A stretch of DNA of 64,000 nt, from positions 2,976,501-3,040,500 of the forward strand of contig NZ_JAMLIX010000001.1 of the NCBI RefSeq assembly GCF_023953965.1, read 5' to 3'. The translations under genes were made by a program, and so were the position numbers. The notes under the pieces were generated by a model that was not told the origin of the DNA, ran no database searches, and saw only the letters and a program-made list of their open reading frames with translations. The DNA is from Bosea sp. (in: a-proteobacteria) (GTDB taxonomy: Bacteria; Pseudomonadota; Alphaproteobacteria; Rhizobiales; Beijerinckiaceae). Of this stretch, positions 11,753-18,333 are shown in pieces (within the stretch, counting starts at the first letter, position 1; every line of letters starts with the position of its first letter).

Positions 11753-12963
11753 CAGATCACACTCCGCAGATGCGCGGCGACCGCATCCGCCAGCACCTGA
11801 CAGCCCAATACGATGTCCTCTTCGTTCGTGTTTTCCGTGGTATCGTGGCTTCGACCGCCGATGCTGGGCACGAACAGCATGGCGCTCGGCAAGGCACGGG
11901 CCATGACCATCGCATCGTGGCCGGCTCCGGAAGGCATGGGCGAGAAGGCGATCCCGCGCTGCTGCGCCGCACGGGCAATCAGGCTCTGGAGGCCGGCATC
12001 CATGGCGACCGGATGGACTCTGCCGGCGGGTGTCGCCGTCATCGCAACTCCGGACAGGCCGTCCTCGGCGCGTATGGCCGCAAGCAGTGCCTGTTCAAGT
12101 CGATCCAGTGTCGCGGCGTCGAGATCGCGCATCTCGACGATCATCGAGGCTTCCGCGGGGACGACATTGGCGGCGCCCGGCGAGAAGCCCATCACGCCGA
12201 TATTCCAGACCGTATCCGGACTGCCGTTGCCGGCGATCAGGCCCGGCAAGGCGGCGGCGAAGCGGATCAGAGCCCGGCCGGCGTCGCGCCGCATCTCCAT
12301 GGGCGTCGTGCCGGCATGGTTGGCCTCGCCCTGCGTGGTGACCCGGAAGCGCCTGATGCCGACAATTCCGGTGACGACCCCGATCGGCACCTTCGCGGCT
12401 TCGAGCCGCGGCCCCTGCTCGATATGGGCCTCGAAGAAGGCGGTCACGCGGCCGCCGTCCATGCGGAAGGCGTCCGGGGCGAGCGCCAGCCTGGCGACGG
12501 CACGGTCGAGGGGCAACCCTTCCGGCCCCTCGATCGCCGCCAGCTCCGCCTCGTCGAGCTCACCGAGGAAGGCTTTGCTGCCAAGACAGGGAATGTAGCT
12601 TCCTTCCTCGTCCTGAAACGAGACGACATCGACATTCCCGAGGCCTTCGGCCCTCAGCGCGCGCGCAATCTCCAATCCGAAGACGACGCCGAGCGCCCCG
12701 TCGAGCCAGCCGCCGCGCGGGACGCTGTCGCTATGCGAGCCGATAAGGACCGCCCGCGAGACACCGGGAGCCTGGCCGAGCACGGTGCCGAAACGGTCGA
12801 TCCCTGCATCGAGCCCGGCCACTTCCATCCGGTCGCGCAGCCAGCGCCGGGCCGCAAGATCGGGCTCGGAAAAGGCGATCCGGTCGACACCGGCACCATA
12901 TTTTCCAAATTCCGCGAGCTTGCGCAGATCACTCATCAAGCGGTCTGGCTCGATCGTCGCCAT
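11752..12963 (-). CDS. M20-family amidohydrolase (N-carbamoyl-amino acid hydrolase/allantoate amidohydrolase type)
   Basis: 403 aa metallohydrolase of the Zn-dependent hydantoinase/carbamoylase (HyuC/AllC-like) group, which releases an amine, CO2 or ammonia from N-carbamoyl or ureido acids. Metal ligands are visible in GSHSDSVPRGGWLDGALGV (His and Asp), FQDEEGS (Glu) and FFEAHIEQGP (His), and in the C-terminal GRSHDTTENT. The dimerisation lid carries GEANHAGTTPMEMRRDA. ATG 12963 (MATIEPDRL) has GAGGGTAAG just upstream. It is coupled to the following OCD-like gene. Its presence suggests that the cassette ends in ureido/carbamoyl acid hydrolysis; the actual substrate is unknown. Confidence 0.9.
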   Translation of the reverse strand: MATIEPDRLMSDLRKLAEFGKYGAGVDRIAFSEPDLAARRWLRDRMEVAGLDAGIDRFGTVLGQAPGVSRAVLIGSHSDSVPRGGWLDGALGVVFGLEIARALRAEGLGNVDVVSFQDEEGSYIPCLGSKAFLGELDEAELAAIEGPEGLPLDRAVARLALAPDAFRMDGGRVTAFFEAHIEQGPRLEAAKVPIGVVTGIVGIRRFRVTTQGEANHAGTTPMEMRRDAGRALIRFAAALPGLIAGNGSPDTVWNIGVMGFSPGAANVVPAEASMIVEMRDLDAATLDRLEQALLAAIRAEDGLSGVAMTATPAGRVHPVAMDAGLQSLIARAAQQRGIAFSPMPSGAGHDAMVMARALPSAMLFVPSIGGRSHDTTENTNEEDIVLGCQVLADAVAAHLRSVI

Positions 12964-13061
12964 CTTACCCTCGTGTCGCCCTTGCTGTTCGGTGCACCCT
13001 GTCGAAGGAGGTGCGGCATGGATCTCGAAACCGCCCGCCTCCGGCGGCGGGCCGGGGCGGG

Positions 13062-14255
13062 TCACCCGTCGCTCGCCAGAAGACGGTCGCGGAGACGTTC
13101 GAGGCCCGTGCGCAGCTTGCGGTCCTCGGTGGTGAACGCGACGCGCACGAAGTTTTCGCAGGAAGGGCCGAATGTGATGCCAGGAACCGTGGCCACATTG
13201 TCCCGGATCAGGAGATCCTTGGCAAAGCTTAGTGAATCGCGCCCGGACCGGCCGATGTCGATCAGGGCGTAGAAAGCTCCGCGCGGGACGAATGGCAGAA
13301 GCCCGGTACCGCGGAACACCTCTTCGACAATGTCGCGCCGGCGCTTGAAGATATCCCGGAAACGGAAAACCTCGTCCTGCGGCCCTGCCAGCGCGGCCAT
13401 CGCCGCTGCCTGGCTCGGCGCCGCAGGGCAGGAGGTGACGGGCTCCTGCAGCCCCGCGCCGAGTGCCGCAAGTTGCGCCGGAGCGACCATCCAGCCGAGC
13501 CGCCAGCCGGTCATGGCATAGCTTTTCGAGACGCCGGAGATCAGCAGGACACGGTCGGCCGGCGCGACGCTCAAGGCCGAGACGGGCTCGCCCTCGAAAA
13601 CGATGTCCTCGTAGATTTCATCGCTGATGAGATAGACACCGTGGCGGCGGGCGATCGTGCCGAACCGCTCCATGACGGCCTGCGGAAACACGGCGCCGCT
13701 CGGATTGCCGGGCGAGTTGAGAAGGATCGCCTTGGTGCGCGGCCCGATCAGGCGCTCGACCTCGTCGAGATCGGGCAGGAAGGCATTGTCCGGCCTCATC
13801 GTGTAGCGCAGCGGCGTGGCGCCCGCGAGGTGCAGGATGCTCTCGTAATTCGGCCAGCCGGGATCCGGAACGAGGACTTCGTCGCCGGCGTCGACCACCA
13901 CGTTGAGCGCGGTGAACAAGGCGCCGATGGCGCCGGTGGTGATGACGATCTCGGCGGCTGTGACCGCCGCGCCGGTTCGGGCGGCGACGCGCCCGGCGAC
14001 CAGCTCGCGCAGGCGCGGCATCCCGGCATTGGGCGTGTAGCGCGTGGCCCCGGCGCGCACCGCCTCGAAGGCGCGTTCGGTAATGTCCCCGGGCGTACCG
14101 AAATCGGGCTCGCCGACCTCGAGATGGATGACGTCGGGCCGGCCGGCGGCCATCGCCATGATCTCGCGTATGGCGGAACGCGGCATGCTCGACGCGCGCC
14201 GGGCGGCAGGGCGCAGCGGCGCTGGGCTCGCGGGATGGTCATTGCGTCGGTTCAT
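13062..14255 (-). CDS. Class I/II PLP-dependent aminotransferase
   Basis: 397 aa fold-type I aminotransferase (aspartate aminotransferase family). Key segments are VIHLEVGEPDFGTP near the N terminus, the Asn/Pro segment LNSPGNPSGAVF, the cofactor Asp/Tyr stretch YLISDEIYEDI, the Schiff-base lysine in GVSKSYAMTGWRLGW, and the C-terminal carboxylate-binding Arg in NFVRVAFTT. Start is ambiguous among ATG 14255, 14264 and 14285; 14255 is used here. The palindrome TGGATACTTGTATCCA lies just upstream, overlapping the longest start options, so control by the GntR protein is likely. Amino donor and acceptor are unknown. Confidence 0.9.
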   Translation of the reverse strand: MNRRNDHPASPAPLRPAARRASSMPRSAIREIMAMAAGRPDVIHLEVGEPDFGTPGDITERAFEAVRAGATRYTPNAGMPRLRELVAGRVAARTGAAVTAAEIVITTGAIGALFTALNVVVDAGDEVLVPDPGWPNYESILHLAGATPLRYTMRPDNAFLPDLDEVERLIGPRTKAILLNSPGNPSGAVFPQAVMERFGTIARRHGVYLISDEIYEDIVFEGEPVSALSVAPADRVLLISGVSKSYAMTGWRLGWMVAPAQLAALGAGLQEPVTSCPAAPSQAAAMAALAGPQDEVFRFRDIFKRRRDIVEEVFRGTGLLPFVPRGAFYALIDIGRSGRDSLSFAKDLLIRDNVATVPGITFGPSCENFVRVAFTTEDRKLRTGLERLRDRLLASDG

Positions 14256-14268
14256 GGCCACCATCTTT

Positions 14269-14284
14269 TGGATACTTGTATCCA
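14269..14284. promoter_or_regulatory. Palindromic operator, GntR-type
   Basis: TGGATAC-TT-GTATCCA is a perfect two-fold palindrome 14 bp upstream of the aminotransferase start. A matching longer palindrome lies at 15752-15777. Short TGGATAC/GTATCCA arms are of the type bound by FCD-subfamily GntR regulators, and such a regulator is encoded at 9923-10654. Confidence 0.65.
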
Positions 14285-14298
14285 TTTGTCGACGGCTG

Positions 14299-15711
14299 TC
14301 AAAGATTGTCAACAGCGGGCCGGAGATCGGCGATCGCGGAAGCGCCCTGGCGCGCCGCCCCCCGGCTCGGGCCGACGACCTCACCCCTGGGCGAGCCCGC
14401 GATGCGTCCGTCGCGCATCAAGACCCGCCCTCGCAGCAGGCTCAGCACCGGCGTGCCGCGCACCGCGCGGCCGGCAAAAGGCGTGATGCCCGCTTTGCTG
14501 AGCTGGTCCTCATTGCGGATCGTCATGGCGCGCGCCGGATCGACGATCACCAGATCGGCGTCCGCCCCGGGCGCGAGATGGCCCTTGCGTGGATAAAGCC
14601 CGAACAGCCGGGCCGGCATCTCGCAGGCGATGCGCACCAGATCGGCCCAGGAGATGTGATGCGCGGCGACCGCGTCGAGCAGGAGCGGCAACAGGGTCTG
14701 CACCCCCGGGAAGCCGCCCGGCGCCTGCCAGATGTCGTCGAGCCCGGCCTTTTTCTCCTCGGGCGCATGCGGCGCATGGTCGGTCGCCACGATGTCGATC
14801 ACGCCGCGCTTCAAGGCTCGCCAAAGTGCGGCGAGGTCGTCCGGCTGCCGCAGAGGAGGCAGGACCTTTGCGAAGGGCCCCTGGCGAACGATCTCATCCT
14901 GGGTGAGCAGCAGGTTATGGGGCGTCACCTCCGCCGAGAGGCCCGGCACGCAGGCCCGGGCCTGCTCGAGCAGGAGCGTCGACTCCGCACAGCTCATCTG
15001 CCGGAAATGCATGCGCCCGCCGACTTGCCGGGCGACCGCGCAGGCCTTTGCCACCCCCACCGTCTCGCTGAGCGGCGGGCGGGACCGGAAGAAGCCGAGC
15101 CCCCCGGCCTGCGGGTCCTTGCGGACGCCGGCGAGGGCAAGGGCGATGACGCCGTCGTCGGCAGCGCTGACGCCGAGCACCGAGCCGGCCGTGGCCACGG
15201 CTTCGAGCGCGGCCTGGAAACGACCCATGTCGGGCATCAGCAAGGACGACGGTATATCGCCGAGAAAGGCTTCGAAGGATACCGCGCCCAGATCGGCCAG
15301 CGCCGCCACATGGTCCGTGTCGGCGACAAGCGCGGCCTGCAGCGCGACGTCGACATGGATTCGTCCCTCGGCCAACCGCCGCTTCGCCTCGAAATCATCG
15401 GGCGTCAGCGTCAGCGGATCATCGGTCGGCATCACCATCACCGTCGTGACGCCGCCTGCCGCGGCCGCCGCCGAGCCTGTCTGGAAATCCTCCTTGTGGA
15501 CGAGGCCGGGGTCGCGGAAATGCACATGCGCATCGACCACGCCCGGCAATATGAAGCGCCCCGTCGCATCGATCCGCTCACGCGCGTCGACCTCCAGGCC
15601 GGGCGAAAGCCACGCGGCGATCCGGCCCTCGTGGATGCCGATCCCGGCCTCAACGGCGCCCCCGGCCGTCATCAAGGTTCCGCCGGCCACCACGAGATCG
15701 AACAGCGCCAT
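14299..15711 (-). CDS. Allantoinase/dihydroorotase-like cyclic amidohydrolase with missing metal ligands
   Basis: 470 aa, amidohydrolase superfamily, closest by eye to allantoinase and dihydroorotase, which open cyclic ureides. HxH is present (DAHVHFRDPG, His62 and His64), as are the TPH segment (TPHNLLLT) and the C-terminal Asp (ATDHAPHAPEE, Asp311). The carboxylated-lysine position reads FEAF (Glu147 instead of Lys). The two other metal histidines appear replaced by Ser182 (GVSAADDG for VHAEN/VHCEN) and Gln238 (HFRQMSCAE for HVCHVSS). ATG 15711 follows GAAGAGG. It is divergent from the SDR gene across a palindromic operator. Function may be changed or non-catalytic. Confidence 0.85.
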   Translation of the reverse strand: MALFDLVVAGGTLMTAGGAVEAGIGIHEGRIAAWLSPGLEVDARERIDATGRFILPGVVDAHVHFRDPGLVHKEDFQTGSAAAAAGGVTTVMVMPTDDPLTLTPDDFEAKRRLAEGRIHVDVALQAALVADTDHVAALADLGAVSFEAFLGDIPSSLLMPDMGRFQAALEAVATAGSVLGVSAADDGVIALALAGVRKDPQAGGLGFFRSRPPLSETVGVAKACAVARQVGGRMHFRQMSCAESTLLLEQARACVPGLSAEVTPHNLLLTQDEIVRQGPFAKVLPPLRQPDDLAALWRALKRGVIDIVATDHAPHAPEEKKAGLDDIWQAPGGFPGVQTLLPLLLDAVAAHHISWADLVRIACEMPARLFGLYPRKGHLAPGADADLVIVDPARAMTIRNEDQLSKAGITPFAGRAVRGTPVLSLLRGRVLMRDGRIAGSPRGEVVGPSRGAARQGASAIADLRPAVDNL

Positions 15712-15751
15712 AGCCTCTTCCCCTGCGCCCGGCGGGCGATGCCCCTTGCGC

Positions 15752-15777
15752 ATAATTGGATTTTCGTATCCAATTAT
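15752..15777. promoter_or_regulatory. Long palindromic operator between divergent genes
   Basis: Ten-base arms ATAATTGGAT and ATCCAATTAT flank TTTCGT, a perfect 26-bp palindrome. Its core aligns with TGGATACTTGTATCCA at 14269. It lies between the divergent amidohydrolase-like gene (minus) and the SDR gene (plus), placed to control both. Confidence 0.7.
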
Positions 15778-15826
15778 CACGAGCCGGAGGAAAGCTGTCA
15801 ACGCTGCCGGCAGTGAGGGAAGGCAC

Positions 15827-16582
15827 ATGCGGTTCCGAGGAAAGGTCGCGATCGTCACGGGAGCGGGGTCCGGCATCGGGCGTCTCGCCGCGCAACGTTT
15901 CGCCGCCGAGGGAGCTCAGGTCGTCGCGGCGGATATCGACGAAGCGCGTGCGAAGGAAACGGCCGCCATGATCGTGGGAGAGGGGGGACGTGCCGCTCCG
16001 TCCCGCACGGATGTGACGAAATCCGCCGATGTAAAGGCCATGATCGACTTAGGTATCGAGCGCTTCGGGCAGGTCGATATTCTGTACAATCACGCCGGCA
16101 TCACCCGCCAGGCGTCGGTCTGCGATCTCTCGGAGGAGGACTGGGACCTGGTGCTCGCCACCAATCTCAAAAGCGTTTTCCTCGGCTGCAAGCATGTCCT
16201 GCCGCATATGGTCGCGCGTGGGCAGGGCGTTATCGTCAATACGGGCGGCACCTTCGGTTTTTATGCCAGGCCCGAATACCCGGCCTATTGCGCCGCCAAG
16301 GCCGGTGTTCACAACCTGACCAAGCAGATCGCGCTCGACTACTCCCGCCATGGGATTCGCATCAATGCGGTATGCCCCGGCTTCATAGACACGCCGATCA
16401 ACGCCTCGATCCCGCCCGAAGCGATCGCGCGGATCGTCGCGACCCAACCGCTCGGCCGCCCCGGAAAGGCGGAGGAGGTCGTCGCCGCGGCGCTTTTCCT
16501 GGCTTCCGACGAAGCCTCTTTCATCACAGGCACGACCCTGCTCGTCGATGGCGGGCAGTTGTCGGGCCGGCATGGCTGCTGA
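15827..16582 (+). CDS. Short-chain dehydrogenase/reductase
   Basis: 251 aa classical SDR. The cofactor motif TGAGSGIG (residues 11-18), structural NHAG (88-91), Asn113 and YCAAK (Tyr154, Lys158) are present. Asp36 after the second beta strand (VVAADID) suggests NAD rather than NADP. The position of the catalytic serine, 13 residues before Tyr154, appears to be Gly141 (VNTGGTFG), with Thr142 next to it. ATG 15827 has GAGGGAAGG 5 nt upstream. It is the first gene of a plus-strand trio with the next two genes (20 bp gap). Substrate unknown. Confidence 0.9.
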   Translation: MRFRGKVAIVTGAGSGIGRLAAQRFAAEGAQVVAADIDEARAKETAAMIVGEGGRAAPSRTDVTKSADVKAMIDLGIERFGQVDILYNHAGITRQASVCDLSEEDWDLVLATNLKSVFLGCKHVLPHMVARGQGVIVNTGGTFGFYARPEYPAYCAAKAGVHNLTKQIALDYSRHGIRINAVCPGFIDTPINASIPPEAIARIVATQPLGRPGKAEEVVAAALFLASDEASFITGTTLLVDGGQLSGRHGC

Positions 16583-16601
16583 ACGGCGGCGGAGTTTCGC
16601 G

Positions 16602-17477
16602 ATGACGACCGAACCGCTGGTTTATTTCGTGCCGCTGGTCGACGTGACCTGGGCCAATTTCGCCCCGCTCAGCCCCGAGCGCGACTATATCGCCGAGCCG
16701 CCGCCCCTCGATGTCTGCGCCCGCGAGGTCGAGGCCTGTGTCGACGAGATGATCTCGCTGACGGGCGGCAAGGCCGTCTATGCGGTCCATAGCGGCTATT
16801 ACAATCGCCGTGGCTTCTATGAAGAGCCGTTCCTCGGCTTCTTTCGCAAGGCGGTGGCCCATGGCGCCGAGATCTGCCTGCACACCCATGAGGAGATCGC
16901 CCGCCAGGGCACGATGAACGCCGACGAAGCGCATATGCTCAAGGTCATCCGAGACCGCCGAGCCGAGCTGGAAGCGGCGGGGCTGCAAGCGAAATCCTAC
17001 CGGGGCGGGCATTTCGCCTATCTCGATTACCTGACGCCGGCGCTCGAAGGCGAGGGAGTCTGCGTCGACTTCTCCAGCGCGCCCGGGCTCGATCGCCCGT
17101 CCTGGGATGCGCGCTGGGGCGGCGCGCCGCTATCGGCGCATTACTTGCGCTATGGCGGCCATGCGGGCCTCGACGGCCCGGTATCGAGCATCCTGGAAAT
17201 CCCGCTCGGTGCCGATGGCCTGGGCGGCGAGATCGAGAACATGCTCTACACCGAGGCCGGCGAGGACGGCAGGCTCGAGCGCGTCTGGGAGCACATACTG
17301 GAGCGCGGGCGGTGGCAGGGGCCGCAATTCGTCCACATCCTGTTCCATACCTCCTCGCTCGGCATGCCCCATTACCTGGACCGCTTCCGCCGCTTCATGG
17401 ACCACACGGTGCGAACCGGCGCCAGCCTCGTCACGCCGATGCAGGCCAAGGCCGCTTATGACCGGCTGAACAGCTAG
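16602..17477 (+). CDS. Polysaccharide-deacetylase-like (NodB-fold) protein
   Basis: 291 aa, cytoplasmic (no signal peptide). Segments resembling NodB-homology/CE4 deacetylases are visible. HTHEEIARQG could supply the His-x-His pair, SYRGGHFAY matches the conserved R-x-G-G/H strand, and FHTSSLGMPH could be the C-terminal histidine motif. The related PuuE-type allantoinases share this fold, so an amide hydrolase of a ureide is possible. The usual TFDD motif near the N terminus is not obvious (LVDVTWANF instead). ATG 16602 follows GGCGGCGGAG, 20 bp after the SDR stop. Family assigned with moderate confidence; reaction unknown. Confidence 0.65.
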   Translation: MTTEPLVYFVPLVDVTWANFAPLSPERDYIAEPPPLDVCAREVEACVDEMISLTGGKAVYAVHSGYYNRRGFYEEPFLGFFRKAVAHGAEICLHTHEEIARQGTMNADEAHMLKVIRDRRAELEAAGLQAKSYRGGHFAYLDYLTPALEGEGVCVDFSSAPGLDRPSWDARWGGAPLSAHYLRYGGHAGLDGPVSSILEIPLGADGLGGEIENMLYTEAGEDGRLERVWEHILERGRWQGPQFVHILFHTSSLGMPHYLDRFRRFMDHTVRTGASLVTPMQAKAAYDRLNS

Positions 17478-17596
17478 GGCACCGGACCGAGAAGCGGCAT
17501 CCGCTTTTCGGAAAAGTCCGATGCTGAACGAGGAGATAGATCGCCGCTTTGCGCCCCGCGGGAGGCATGGCGATCCAAATGCGAAAAGGAAAAGCC

Positions 17597-18313
17597 ATGT
17601 TCGGGACTGGAGGGCGCATCGGCATCGTGGTGCCGGCCAACAACGCCACGCTGGAGCCGGAAATCTGGGCCCACCTGCCGCGGGACGCGGCCGTCTACTG
17701 CACCCGGATCCTGGCCAAGGGCGACCTTACTCCCGATGCGGTCCATGACATGGAACAGCATTTCGAGCGTGCGGTCGAAGAGCTTCACGCCACCGGCGTC
17801 GACGTCCTCGTCTACGCCGACATGGTGACGACATTCATCATGGAACCGAACTGGAACGCCGAGCGCACGGCTGCCATGGCGTCACGGACCGGCATCGTCT
17901 GCACGAGCGCCTGGACGGCCCTCGAAGCGGCGCTGCAGGCCCTCGGCGCGCGTCGCATCGCGCTCGGTACGCCCTATCCACGCGGTGTTCATGCGCTCGT
18001 GCCGCCCTTCTTCGCCAGGCCCGGCTACGATCTCGCCTCCAACGACACGCTCGACATACTGGCCATGACCGACGTGCCGAAGGTGCCGGGCAAGACGGTG
18101 AGGGACTTTGCGACCGGGCTCCGGCGCGAGGGGGCGCAGGCCATCGTTCTCCTGGCCACCGATCTGCCCACCTTCTCGGAGATCGAGGCGATCGAGGCCG
18201 AAACGGGGTTGCCGGTGCTCACCTCCAATCAGGTCATTCTGTGGAATGCGCTGAGGCTGTGCGGCAACAAAACCCGGATCGGCGGGCTCGGTCGTCTCCT
18301 GCGGGAACATTGA
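17597..18313 (+). CDS. Asp/Glu racemase superfamily protein (maleate isomerase/AMDase-like) lacking both cysteines
   Basis: 238 aa. The opening GRIGIVVPANNATLEPE and the closing LPVLTSNQVILWNALRLCG are hallmarks of the maleate isomerase/arylmalonate decarboxylase group. The first catalytic cysteine position (usually Y-A-C) reads YADMVTTF (Asp75). The second (usually A-C-x-x-x-P or S-C-T-N-L) reads LLATDLPTF (Ala187). The only cysteines left are at other sites (Cys35, Cys102, Cys222). ATG 17597 with AAGGA upstream is preferred; the frame is open from 17549. It ends 20 bp from the convergent cckA stop. Family likely, activity doubtful. Confidence 0.8.
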   Translation: MFGTGGRIGIVVPANNATLEPEIWAHLPRDAAVYCTRILAKGDLTPDAVHDMEQHFERAVEELHATGVDVLVYADMVTTFIMEPNWNAERTAAMASRTGIVCTSAWTALEAALQALGARRIALGTPYPRGVHALVPPFFARPGYDLASNDTLDILAMTDVPKVPGKTVRDFATGLRREGAQAIVLLATDLPTFSEIEAIEAETGLPVLTSNQVILWNALRLCGNKTRIGGLGRLLREH

Positions 18314-18333
18314 GCGCAGCCATCGCCGCGCCT

